Both the position numbers and the translations under genes were made by a program. A DNA stretch of 64,000 nucleotides from Cristatella mucedo (Eukaryota > Bryozoa > Phylactolaemata > Cristatellidae), in the NCBI GenBank assembly GCA_009760855.2, contig WPIO01000102.1, forward strand, positions 1,176,001 through 1,240,000, written 5' to 3'. Positions within the stretch are counted from its first letter, which is position 1; every line of letters starts with the position of its first letter. Below are positions 37,086 through 45,893 of the stretch, in pieces. Below the pieces are notes generated by a model, which was not told the origin of the DNA, searched no databases, and saw only the letters and a list, made by a program, of their open reading frames with translations.

Positions 37086-37376
37086 TTAAGCCTTCTTTAG
37101 ATGGGGTGTGTTTTTTATTTTTTTATCTAAAAATTTTATAATTTTTCTTTTATGCCAATAAGGAATCTTGACAACTCTTACATCATTACACAGGGCAACA
37201 GAAATAGTAAAATTATTGACACCTTTAATAATGTTTGCTCCTGGTATTAGTTTTAATACTTCGGAAAGTAATATATTTTTGTCATCAGAGCCACTTGGAA
37301 AGGTATAGTTTGACATATCAACATCTTCACCCCAACGTTGCTGATTGTTTACAATATACCAAAAACATAACATCAT
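37086..37376 (-). CDS. Small uncharacterised ORF downstream of metG
   Basis: A 96-residue ORF; the internal Met at about residue 21 (MSNYTFPSG) is an alternative start. It ends with a basic Lys-rich tail. No family recognised. It lies 40 bases after the anchor-type ORF 37416-37616 and may be the remainder of the same gene after a frame break. Confidence 0.35.
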   Translation of the reverse strand: MMLCFWYIVNNQQRWGEDVDMSNYTFPSGSDDKNILLSEVLKLIPGANIIKGVNNFTISVALCNDVRVVKIPYWHKRKIIKFLDKKIKNTPHLKKA

Positions 37377-37415
37377 TTTCTCAAATGTATGTAAATATTC
37401 ATAGTTGAAATGCAG

Positions 37416-37616
37416 TTAAAGTATGATTTTTATATCGTTGTTCGTCTCCTCACAATTAACTTTGATTTTCTTAAATATATTTTGTTTTTTGGGAAATAAT
37501 GCCAAAAAAACAGCCCCAACCGTACCAATTGAAGTCAATACATTACACAATAACATTAAAACATCATACCAATTTCTTGCCATACTCTTTTTACAAATTA
37601 TTAAAACTCGAGCCAA
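37416..37616 (-). CDS. Small anchored ORF (GTVGA-type hydrophobic N-terminus)
   Basis: A 66-residue ORF beginning 5 bases after the metG stop. The hydrophobic segment TSIGTVGAVFLALF followed by a basic stretch and IKV resembles the start of the protein at 22511 (GIGTVGATLLALW… IKIYVEG). Such single-helix anchors often head longer cytoplasmic proteins, so this may be a truncated member or the first half of a broken gene with 37086-37376. Confidence 0.4.
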   Translation of the reverse strand: MARVLIICKKSMARNWYDVLMLLCNVLTSIGTVGAVFLALFPKKQNIFKKIKVNCEETNNDIKIIL

Positions 37617-37621
37617 ACCGC

Positions 37622-39499
37622 TTATTTATTTGCCTGCAATCTAGGAAAAATTATCTCTCTCTTTATTCCATTTTTTGCCTGTTGTTGCGAACGCAAAAGC
37701 ACCCCATTGGCAATTTTTCGTGCCAAATTGTATTTCTTTATTTTTTCGCTTTCTAGGTGTTCTATTTGTATTGATTTATATCCATATATTGCAACTCTCA
37801 GTGGCAATAACTCCTCAGCAGTGATTGCTAATTCTTTCCATGTGGAGCTTGCTAAAAATGGCACCATCGGCTCTATTGCGGTAAGCGCTATAATTGCACA
37901 AGATAATGCCTCTGTCAAATTATCCCAATGTTGCTTGCTGTTTATGTGTAGCCATATTTGATTGGTATCTACCCATTCATTTCCCCAGCATAAAAGTTCT
38001 TGCCACTTGCCACTGAACAGCTGTTCTAAAGGAGACTTCCTATCTGGATATTTAGCCTCAATTATGGCGCTATTTTGCAAATATACATCGTGACAATTTT
38101 TTTCACTTGAGACAATAGTTTGTTTTGGAGCTGGCGGCATTTGTTCTTTTGTGATGTTGGTAAATTTTGCTGCCATACCGGCACATCTATTTATTAGATT
38201 TCCCAGTTTATTGACCAAGAAATTATTGACAGATTCCTTTAGTTTTTCGCGATTGTAATCCCCATCTCTTCCCAGAGGCATTGCATTTAGCAGAAAATAG
38301 CGCCAGTAATCAATAGCCGTGTCTTCCGATATTGCAAATTCTTTACTTAACCATTCCAATTCTTTTTCATGCTTAATAACATTGCCTAAGGATTTAGATA
38401 TTTTTTGTCCATCAGCAAGCCACCATCCATTTACCACATATTCATTTGGTAGTCTGGAACTATAGAGTGCCAGTCTCTCGTTTTGCTTTTTTTTCATATC
38501 TTCAGAAGCATCGTCTATCTTCATTGTATTTGCTTGCAATTCGACTATATTATTGTGAATTTGCTTGGCTTCGTCGATTGAAATTTTTTCCGCCAATAAA
38601 AAAGCTGGCCAATAAATTGCATGAAAAGTCAAAATATCTTTTCCAATAACGTGAATTTTATGCTTTTCTTCCCAATGACTCCATTGCCAATTTACATCAA
38701 CATATCCAAGAGCAGAGATATAATTAATTAAGGCGTCCAGCCACACGTATATTGTGTGTTGCTTTTGTGTTGGTACTTTAATTCCCCAGTCCAAATTTCC
38801 TCTAGAAACGCAAAGATCTATTAATGGGTTTTTTGCAGATATGGCACCAACAGAGGAAAAATACTGCACTTCTCCTTCTTTTATGTTTCCACGCAGTAGT
38901 CCTATTAGTTGATTGCAAAATCCTTCATCCATTAGGTTTTGTTTTTTGCTCGTTGTCGTTAGCCACTCCAACAATATTAGTCTAAATTCTGACAGTCTAA
39001 AAAAATAACACTCTTCTTCTTTCCATTCCACATCAGCTCCAGTTGGAGCTTTGCCTTCTATTAAATCATCTGCAGTGTAAAAAGCCTCATCTCTTACTGC
39101 GTACCAGCCGCAATATTTTCCCTTATAGATCCAGCCATTTGCTTCTAATTTTTGCCAAAATTTTATAACAGAATTCTTGTGTCTGATGTCTGTGGTTCTG
39201 ATAAAATTGGAGTTATTATTAAAATCATTTTCAGCCGTTAATATATGCAATTTTTCCGTCATTTGTCGAAATTTCATAGACATTTCATCGCACAGTGCCA
39301 ATGGTGTTGGGTAGTTTTTATTTTTTGCAGATTGATGGATTTTTTGCCCATGTTCATCTGTGCCAGTTTGCATTCTGGATTGCGTTCCAATGAGTAGATT
39401 TATTCTGTCTAGAGAGTCGGCAATGATTGTTGTATAGCAATGGCCAATGTGTGGCTCATCGTTAACATAGTATATTGGAGTTGTGATGTAGTGATTCAT
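37622..39499 (-). CDS. metG: Methionyl-tRNA synthetase with inserted segment
   Basis: Charges tRNA-Met. The catalytic signatures are HIGH (residues 17-20) and KISKS (about 366-370, a variant of KMSKS), and the anticodon-binding helical domain follows (GDYNREKLKESVNNFLVNKLGN). At 625 residues it is about 110 longer than the simple alphaproteobacterial form. One clear insertion is at about residues 305-355, directly before VVNGWWLADGQ, and a second is in the C-terminal domain near residues 455-490. The start is ATG without a Shine-Dalgarno sequence. Confidence 0.95.
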   Translation of the reverse strand: MNHYITTPIYYVNDEPHIGHCYTTIIADSLDRINLLIGTQSRMQTGTDEHGQKIHQSAKNKNYPTPLALCDEMSMKFRQMTEKLHILTAENDFNNNSNFIRTTDIRHKNSVIKFWQKLEANGWIYKGKYCGWYAVRDEAFYTADDLIEGKAPTGADVEWKEEECYFFRLSEFRLILLEWLTTTSKKQNLMDEGFCNQLIGLLRGNIKEGEVQYFSSVGAISAKNPLIDLCVSRGNLDWGIKVPTQKQHTIYVWLDALINYISALGYVDVNWQWSHWEEKHKIHVIGKDILTFHAIYWPAFLLAEKISIDEAKQIHNNIVELQANTMKIDDASEDMKKKQNERLALYSSRLPNEYVVNGWWLADGQKISKSLGNVIKHEKELEWLSKEFAISEDTAIDYWRYFLLNAMPLGRDGDYNREKLKESVNNFLVNKLGNLINRCAGMAAKFTNITKEQMPPAPKQTIVSSEKNCHDVYLQNSAIIEAKYPDRKSPLEQLFSGKWQELLCWGNEWVDTNQIWLHINSKQHWDNLTEALSCAIIALTAIEPMVPFLASSTWKELAITAEELLPLRVAIYGYKSIQIEHLESEKIKKYNLARKIANGVLLRSQQQAKNGIKREIIFPRLQANK

Positions 39500-39734
39500 T
39501 CTGAATTTCTATTTTCTGTTATTTTTTGGTTATGTTTTTTTTATATTGCAAAATTTTTTGGTTTTTCTGCGAGATAATGAACCTGTATTAAGTGATTTTT
39601 GCTTGTTCGTAATTTGATTGTCTGACATTGCCCTTTATTTTGATGTAGTAATTTTTTGGATAATGTTTATCTTGCTAGGTGTTTCTTGATTTGGTTTTGA
39701 GGTAGATTTTTCGCTCTGATAATTTATTTTTAGA

Positions 39735-39766
39735 CAAAAAAAGTGGGCCAGAAATTCTGACCCACC
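39735..39766 (-). terminator. Strong intrinsic terminator
   Basis: On the minus strand GTGGGTCAGAA and TTCTGGCCCAC form an 11-bp stem with one G-U type mismatch, followed at once by seven T. It lies about 30 bases after the stop of the HisE-like gene and is the clearest terminator in the window. Confidence 0.85.
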
Positions 39767-39793
39767 TTAATTGTAATCTAGAAAGAAAAAATA

Positions 39794-40615
39794 TTATGAT
39801 TTCCTTTTTCTGGCTGCAGGAGCTGCTTTTGCTGCAGGAGCTCTTTTTCTGGCTGCAGGGGCTGCTTTTGCTGCACGAGATCTAGTAGCTTGAGCTCTTT
39901 CTTGCTCGTATTCTTCTTCCTCTTCTTCGTCAGCTTGCCATTGTTGAGCCTGAGCTTGTTGTTGAGCCAATCTTGGTCTAGGTTGAGAGTGAGCTTCTGG
40001 TTTTCTGTTGCTCAAAGCTTCTATTAAGGCTTGAGTGTTGGATTCTTGCTCTTGTAGAGCTTGAATAACTTCTTCTTGATAGCCAGATTCTTGCATTCTT
40101 TGCATTAATTCGTTGCAAACCTCATCAAGAGAAACACCTCTTTGGTTTAGAGCCAAGAAAGTTGTGTACAAAACATCAGCAGCTTCGGAAACCAAGGCCG
40201 GACGAGTTGTTTCATTTGAGTTTGCTGCTAATGCAAATTGAGCTGCCTCAGAAACTACAGCCTCTGCAACTCCAACTGTTCCTTTAGAGTTTAAAAGAGC
40301 TGTGTATGATTGTTCTGGGTTTGCATTTCTTCTTTCTTGAATCAAGTCCATTAAAACATGCAATGTTGCTCCGTTTCTTCTTGCACGGTTAAGTGCTGCT
40401 TGTAGCTGAGGTTGTTGAGACGATTGCTGTTGAGCTTGCTCTGCATATCCTCTTTGTTGCTGAGGATTTTGTGCTGCCCGTAGTTGAGGTTGTTGAGCTT
40501 GCTCTGCATACCTTCTTTGTTGCTGAGGCTGTTGTGCCATTTGACGAGGTGAGCATGATGGAGTAGATGGCGCACATTCTTGTTCGTCGTTTCTGATAAC
40601 ATTGAATCTGCTCAT
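39794..40615 (-). CDS. HisE-like pyrophosphohydrolase domain fused to Gln-rich, acidic and histone-H1-like segments
   Basis: From the ATG at 40615 the protein has 273 residues; starts at 40666 or 40702 are possible. Layout: a Gln/Ala-rich N-terminus with repeated YAEQAQQ and QPQL units (about 25-75); a domain at about 83-175 that aligns with phosphoribosyl-ATP pyrophosphohydrolase HisE (NPEQSYTALLNSKGT, VSEAADVLY, RGVSLDEVCNEL); a Gln-rich stretch; an acidic run of Asp/Glu (about 230-239); and a basic Ala/Lys/Arg/Pro tail with AAKAAP and AARKR repeats like histone H1. The family metal motif EExxE reads SEAAQ (122-126), while the second motif ExxD (144-147) is kept, so activity is doubtful. 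I infer a DNA- or RNA-binding role for the tail. A strong terminator follows; cvpA is upstream. Confidence 0.72.
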   Translation of the reverse strand: MSRFNVIRNDEQECAPSTPSCSPRQMAQQPQQQRRYAEQAQQPQLRAAQNPQQQRGYAEQAQQQSSQQPQLQAALNRARRNGATLHVLMDLIQERRNANPEQSYTALLNSKGTVGVAEAVVSEAAQFALAANSNETTRPALVSEAADVLYTTFLALNQRGVSLDEVCNELMQRMQESGYQEEVIQALQEQESNTQALIEALSNRKPEAHSQPRPRLAQQQAQAQQWQADEEEEEEYEQERAQATRSRAAKAAPAARKRAPAAKAAPAARKRKS

Positions 40616-40842
40616 TTTTGCTGAGCGGAACAGGTTTTCTAAATTTGTATTTGCGTAATTGTGCATAAAAAAACAACTAAAAAAGTTCGGTAGAAAAAAC
40701 AATTAAATCAAAAGATCTAATGCTGAAATAATTTTCTAGATTTGAATCCATTAAAGTCAAATATTTTTTTACATATTTATAATTTTTTCGAATGCAAGCA
40801 ATATGAAATAAAATATCATACGCAACAAAAACAATAAACCAT

Positions 40843-41697
40843 CTAAAGGTTTTCCATAATTGATTCTATATTTCTCTGCTTGTGTTTTTCTTCTGGATTG
40901 TGGTTGCTGTTTGTGCTGTTTTTATGAGTCTTGTTTTGCCGTTCTTCACTAATTTTATTTTTGTAATTATTGGTTGTTTCTTGATTTTGTGATTGTAGTT
41001 TTAACTGTTTGACTAAATTTATTAGCTCTTGTTCGTTCATTATTTCTAGCGCTGTTGTTTTGTAGTTTGATTCTGGATTCTTTGCTAAATATTTTTTGAT
41101 ACTATCAATAAGTGCTTCTCTAATTATATATTCCGTTGATTGTGGAATGGCATTTGTCTGATGTTGTAAAATCTCTTTTTTGAGAGAATTTTTCTCTGGC
41201 AATGATGTTTGCTGTAGCGTGGTGGTTGCTGGGCTTTCTGTTTTGCTCCAGTTTTGTTCAATACAATTAAAAACTATATAAGATAAGCTTTTTTTTATCT
41301 CTGGGGTTTTTTCTAGGGTTCCAGAAGTAATGGTTGAAAGAAACAATAAGAACATAAAAGCCGATCCTTTAATTGCACCGAATGCCGAACCGCCAAAAGA
41401 TTCTAATTCTTCACTGATAAATTTTAACTTACTATTCTTGCGATTTGGCATTAAAAATATTCGCATAAATCCTATCACAAATCCAGCGATGCTGAAGTTG
41501 GTTATCAGTGTATTTAATAGCGGTGCCTGTATGTAGTGTGAGGTGAGCTCTGTTATTGGTGGGGCAAAGATATTTGCAGATATTATGCCGATTATCGATA
41601 TCATCAGACTAATTATTTCTCTCGATAGTCCGTTATTATATCCCAATATTCCACATAGGATTAAAACACATAGATTTAGTAGATCGAACAATGCCAT
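40843..41697 (-). CDS. cvpA: CvpA family membrane protein with long polar tail
   Basis: CvpA-family proteins are small inner-membrane proteins with four helices, linked to colicin V production and envelope stress. Here residues 1-120 contain four hydrophobic segments and the family-type segment FGGSAFGAIKGSAF at about 100-113. The remaining ~160 residues form an Asn/Gln/Lys/Glu-rich tail that is much longer than usual (the family is about 160-200 residues). It is upstream of the HisE-like gene on the same strand and divergent from prfA. Confidence 0.8.
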   Translation of the reverse strand: MALFDLLNLCVLILCGILGYNNGLSREIISLMISIIGIISANIFAPPITELTSHYIQAPLLNTLITNFSIAGFVIGFMRIFLMPNRKNSKLKFISEELESFGGSAFGAIKGSAFMFLLFLSTITSGTLEKTPEIKKSLSYIVFNCIEQNWSKTESPATTTLQQTSLPEKNSLKKEILQHQTNAIPQSTEYIIREALIDSIKKYLAKNPESNYKTTALEIMNEQELINLVKQLKLQSQNQETTNNYKNKISEERQNKTHKNSTNSNHNPEEKHKQRNIESIMENL

Positions 41698-41839
41698 TAA
41701 TTTTGGTGGGATTAGCTTATTACATTAAACCAAAACATAATCAAAATCATAACTATAAAAAGCAATGAATTTTAGTTGCTTTTTTAATTTTAGCTTCGAT
41801 AGAGGGTTGTTTGTTAAAGATGCAATTTAGTAAATTAGT

Positions 41840-42910
41840 ATGGATTTTAATCAAGCAATAAAAGATATTGTCGCGAGATATAAAAAAATGGAAAATGATC
41901 TAATGGATCCCAATCTTTCAACTGAGGACATGATTGCTATATCTAAAGATAAATCTGCAATAGAAGATGTTTCTGGTATTGCGTTAGAATATTTAGAGGC
42001 AGAAAAGGATCTTGCGGAATGGAAGGGATATCTTTCTGATTCTGATTTGGAGATGCGTTCGGTTGCCGATAGTGAGGTTAGGGGTCTAGATGCAAAATTA
42101 GTTGATTTGGAAAAAAAGATTAAACTTTCACTATTGCCAAAAGATATTGCCGACGAAAAAAATGCCATTTTGGAAATCAGGGCTGGTGCAGGTGGTGACG
42201 AGGCTGGTCTGTTCGCACTGCAGTTGTTGAGAATGTATCAAAGATATGCAGACAGAATGAGCTGGAAATGTGAAATGGTTACAATTTCTCTTAACGATGT
42301 TGGTGGTTTAAAGGAGTGCTCGATGATCATTGCAGGTTATTCGGTTTTTGCCAAATTAAAGTTTGAATCGGGTACTCACAGAGTGCAGAGAATTCCCATA
42401 ACAGAGAGTAGCGGCAGAGTGCATACTAGCACCGCAACAGTTGCAGTTTTGCCAGAAGTTGACGACATAGATATAAAAATAGAAGAAAAAGATATCAGGA
42501 TCGATGTTTACAGATCTAGTGGGCCAGGTGGTCAATCAGTAAACACCACCGATAGTGCTGTAAGAATTACACATATTCCTAGTGGAATTGTTGTTTCTCA
42601 GCAGGATGAAAAATCTCAAATTAAAAATAGAGAAAAGGCCATGAAAATTTTGAGAGCTAGACTCTACGATTATGAAAGACAAAAACAAAGGGATGAAATA
42701 TCTCAGGCCAGAAAAGATCAAATAGGAACTGGCGATAGAAGTGAAAAAATTAGAACCTACAACTTTCCTCAAAGTCGAATCACAGACCATCGTATTGGTT
42801 GCACAATTCACGATATTGACGCCGTAATAACCGAGGGAAAAATCGACGTAATCATTAACGCCCTAACAGCAGAAGATGAAATTAGGCGTCTGGCACAAGT
42901 GGAAGGATAG
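41840..42910 (+). CDS. prfA: Peptide chain release factor 1
   Basis: RF1 releases the peptide at UAA and UAG. The GGQ motif lies in [16 protein letters not shown] and the codon-recognition region in [14 protein letters not shown], followed by the C-terminal [12 protein letters not shown] helix. At 356 residues it has normal length and no insertion. The ATG at 41840 lacks a Shine-Dalgarno sequence. Confidence 0.95.
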   Translation: MDFNQAIKDIVARYKKMENDLMDPNLSTEDMIAISKDKSAIEDVSGIALEYLEAEKDLAEWKGYLSDSDLEMRSVADSEVRGLDAKLVDLEKKIKLSLLPKDIADEKNAILEIRAGAGGDEAGLFALQLLRMYQRYADRMSWKCEMVTISLNDVGGLKECSMIIAGYSVFAKLKFESGTHRVQRIPITESSGRVHTSTATVAVLPEVDDIDIKIEEKDIRIDVYRSSGPGGQSVNTTDSAVRITHIPSGIVVSQQDEKSQIKNREKAMKILRARLYDYERQKQRDEISQARKDQIGTGDRSEKIRTYNFPQSRITDHRIGCTIHDIDAVITEGKIDVIINALTAEDEIRRLAQVEG

Positions 42911-42962
42911 TTTTATATTTTATTGGTCTCGCAATCAAAATCAACAAGATTTAATTTCTCGA

Positions 42963-43334
42963 TTAAGAAACGCATAAAGCAAGAATGGTGTTGTTTTTGA
43001 GGCAGCGATTAATTTCATCAAGCAATACAAGCGAAGGCGTAAATTCTGTGTTTTTCCAATGTGCCAAATATTTACCAAGGGCGTAGGCGCAAAAAGGTGA
43101 ACGGTTGTAAAATTGTAGATCTCCAGCGGCACTAACCTGCCGCTCTTTTTGCATATGCGTAATTTGGTCTACAAATTCAGGCTCTTCACATGGCGCATCG
43201 CAGCCCTTAGATTGCTCTTGGCTAATGACATCCGTTGCAGCCTCATGAATAACAGCATGCCCTAATTTTTCTAGCTCTCTGATGACAGAGGTTTTTCCGC
43301 TACCTGGAGTGCCAGTGAAGATAAAGCGTCTCAT
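42963..43334 (-). pseudogene. Truncated P-loop ATPase of the AAA_28 type
   Basis: The ATG at 43334 is the natural start (MRRFIFTGTPGSGKTSVI with Walker A). HEAATDVISQEQ and RSPFCAYALGKYL are typical of this NTPase family, whose members are about 170-190 residues. The frame ends after 124 codons with unrelated codons from about 43020 on. A family-like C-terminus (MRFLIEKL…) is visible in another frame near 42965, so the gene is frameshifted. Its start overlaps the end of the CsaA-like relic. It belongs to a decaying cluster. Confidence 0.65.
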
Positions 43335-43335
43335 T

Positions 43336-43661
43336 TCAATGCATTTTTTGTCCATTCGGAACCTTTGGATCAACAGTTATCAAACAAATAGCGTCATTTT
43401 CATCTGCAAAGCCAACGAGCAAAAATTGAGATGTAAGACCGGCTATATTCTTCTCTCCTAAATTGACACATCCTACAATCTGGAGCCCGAGGGGGGTTTA
43501 TGGCATATAATGCACAGTCACTTGAGTGATGTTTGCAATACCACGACCTCAGGGCCAAAATCTGCCCACACTTTGAATGCCGGCTTTTTTGCTCATTGAA
43601 ATTCTGCTACTTTCACAATCGTGCCAGAGCACAAATTCACACGCTCAAATTATTCGTATGT
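43336..43661 (-). pseudogene. CsaA-like tRNA-binding-domain protein, broken
   Basis: No open frame covers it, but conceptual reading in two frames shows the family: near the start FERVNLCSGTIVKVAEF, then KKPAFKVWADFGPEV, and later QIVGCVNLGEK… LVGFADENDA… DPKVPNG. CsaA/YgjH proteins are about 110 residues, which fits. At least two in-frame stops and one frameshift are visible. The stop at 43336-43338 overlaps the ATPase start, showing the two were one operon. Confidence 0.65.
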
Positions 43662-43669
43662 TATTGTTG

Positions 43670-44400
43670 TCATTTGTTACCTTCAATCTGCTCTATGATT
43701 TTTATCATCTTTTCTTTTGCATCTGCCCTAGCACGAAGTGATGCAAATGTTTCTTCCTTTTTATCGTCTTCTGTGTGGTTGGAAAAAATAATTCTTCTAT
43801 CACCTTTTTCAATCCAACCAATGAACCAGCCGTGATATAAATCAGGATTTTTTGTTCCGTCAGCATTTAATAAGCTACCCATTCCTGTTTTTCCGTAAAA
43901 CTTCCAGCCATTTTTTAACTCTTCAACAAAAAGGATATTTTTTTTCATTGCTGTGGCGTGCGGCTTAATAGGTAATTTGCCTGCTAGCATTTTCTGTAAA
44001 AAGGCGATTTGTTCTATAGCAGAGATCTGAAGGGAACTGGATAACCAAGTATTGGTAAGCCCGTTGTTTTGTCTTTTGTCACCTGTTAGATCCTTATTTC
44101 CGTAATCAAATTTTGTGACATAATCTTGAAATTTTTTCATCCCAAGCTTTGGAGTTTGATCTTGCTTCCAAACATCTCGCCAGTCAACATATCCTTCTTT
44201 AAAAGGCCATACAGGATTCATTTCATCGACAAGAATGTCAGAATCAAACCTATGAGGCTTAAAACAATTTTAAAAGTAGACATAGGTGCATAGCGCTTAT
44301 CACAATCACCCTCGGTTTTTAAAACTTTGCTATTTTCCTTGGCTATAAAGCAACTATCGGCAAACGCCAAGTTGTCTGATAACATAATAGAACATAACAA
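43670..44400 (-). pseudogene. Class D (OXA-type) beta-lactamase, frameshifted
   Basis: Two ORFs in different frames together cover a class D serine beta-lactamase. The upstream part (44218-44400) has the active-site STFK in APMSTFKIVLSL. The downstream part (43670-44221) has WPFKEGY, FDYGNKD (the YGN motif) and KTGMG (the KTG motif). A one-base shift shortly after the STFK helix breaks the frame. The hydrophobic leader appears to lack its usual ATG. A working enzyme would hydrolyse beta-lactams in the periplasm; this copy should be dead unless the frame is recoded. Confidence 0.82.
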
Positions 44401-44421
44401 TAAAATAATTTTTTTTATAAC

Positions 44422-45110
44422 TTACCTGTCTAAAAATTTAATAATTGATTTTTGAATTTCATCCTTCATTTCGGGACTTCCTCGATCACTCAAATCTATG
44501 TGCCGCGCTCCCTTCACATAGATAGCTTGAACACCAGACTCAGGCACAGCACCTTCATCTGGCTCATCATCTATTACTCCAAAGCGTAAAATCTCTAATT
44601 TCGGATTCCTTGGGAAGAGATACCTTCTGCTATCGAGTGAAATAACCTTCGAAACCATTTCTGGATGTAGCGTGACAAACATCGTCGACATATCGCCGCC
44701 GTTTGAATGACCTATTAAAATCACTTTGCTCAAGTCTAACTGTGGCTTTATCTTTATGCAGCTCACCAATCACAAACAAAATGTTTTGAACTCCACGTTC
44801 CCAAAACGGTTTTCTCCTATCAAATAAATTGCCTGTTGTAGGAAGGGGTTTATCTGTTTCAAGATCATGCTGGATAGTCGCTACAAAATATCCATTTGCC
44901 GCTAGAGAATTTGCAATAAATGAATATTCAGTATTTTTGGCACCATAGCCATGGCTGATTATCACCAAGGGTTTATTTATCGTTTCCCCCTTGATAAACA
45001 ACCACAGGGATATTTCTGCCCCGACTCTCGTCAAACATATCAAGCCTTTTGCTTTCCAAAGCATAAGCGTTACTTGTAATGATGAATGCGAATAATACAA
45101 GGCATAGATT
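44422..45110 (-). pseudogene. Secreted alpha/beta hydrolase, frameshifted
   Basis: Two ORFs (44422-44769 and 44630-45100) carry parts of an alpha/beta-hydrolase related to dienelactone hydrolase or PAF-acetylhydrolase-like enzymes: VIISHGYGAKNTEYS (oxyanion region), ILIGHSNGGD (nucleophile Ser), and an acidic and His part near the end (GARHIDLSD). A signal peptide and RLDMFDESRGRNI lie in a third frame upstream, so at least two frameshifts (near 45000 and 44765) are present. It sits between the two beta-lactamase relics on the same strand. Confidence 0.72.
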
Positions 45111-45124
45111 TTTAAAGTATTTTA

Positions 45125-45725
45125 TTAAACTGCTATCATATAAATCTTATTTAAAATCCGTTGCTGCGAAACAAGTATTTTTCTTAGAAAATTCATCAAG
45201 AATAAATTTAGTCGTTTCAGCAATGGCTTTATCAGCCTGCTGTGCGTTATTTGCAAGTAAAAAATATAACGCACAGCAGGCGACCATACAATTCCTATAT
45301 CATGAGAAGTACCATAGCCTCCACCTGTTTTTTCTGCAGCACTCCAAGCTAGAGGTAGCCCATATCTGATTTTTTTATAACCTGTAGTATTGTTGATCAT
45401 TCAAGTTTTTAATATATGCTGATTTTCTTGGCCTAAAATATTATTTTCTATCAATAGTTGCTGAACACTTTGCACCATATCTTTGGGAGTGGAGCTATCA
45501 TGAATATTATTTGGATCAGTGTTTAAATTAGGCTCTAAATTTTCTAAATAAAACGATGTATTTCCTATTGATTTTGCAAATTCATTAATGCTTTTAGTTC
45601 CTCCAAGTCTTGTAATCAGAATATTAGTTGCAGCATTATCGCTATAACTCATGGCTGCTTCTGCAAGCTCCTTTATCGTTATGTAACCTCTATGAGATTG
45701 TTGTTTTGTTGATATCTTTTTGCCT
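45125..45725 (-). pseudogene. Class A beta-lactamase, truncated and interrupted
   Basis: The 3' two thirds of a class A enzyme: MSYSDNAATNILI (SDN motif), NLNTDPNNIHDSSTP (omega-loop region; the Glu position lies just upstream) and AAEKTGGGYGTSHDIGI (KTG motif). A TGA at about 45401 follows ILKT where I would expect a Trp codon. A further frameshift lies in a perfect inverted repeat at 45235-45281, and the region with the SxxK active site is missing at the 5' end. It is inactive. Same strand and style as the neighbouring relics. Confidence 0.78.
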
Positions 45726-45893
45726 CATCTTTAGATTAATAAAGCTATATAATTCGCAGATGCAATAAATTATTTTTCATTCATGAATGCTGTCCATATA
45801 ATTTATTTTGACTGTGTGATTGTTTTTTTGGCTGGTGGCATTATATTATGACTAAGGGACAAATGGGGGCGCTATACTGCTAAATCGCTCGTG

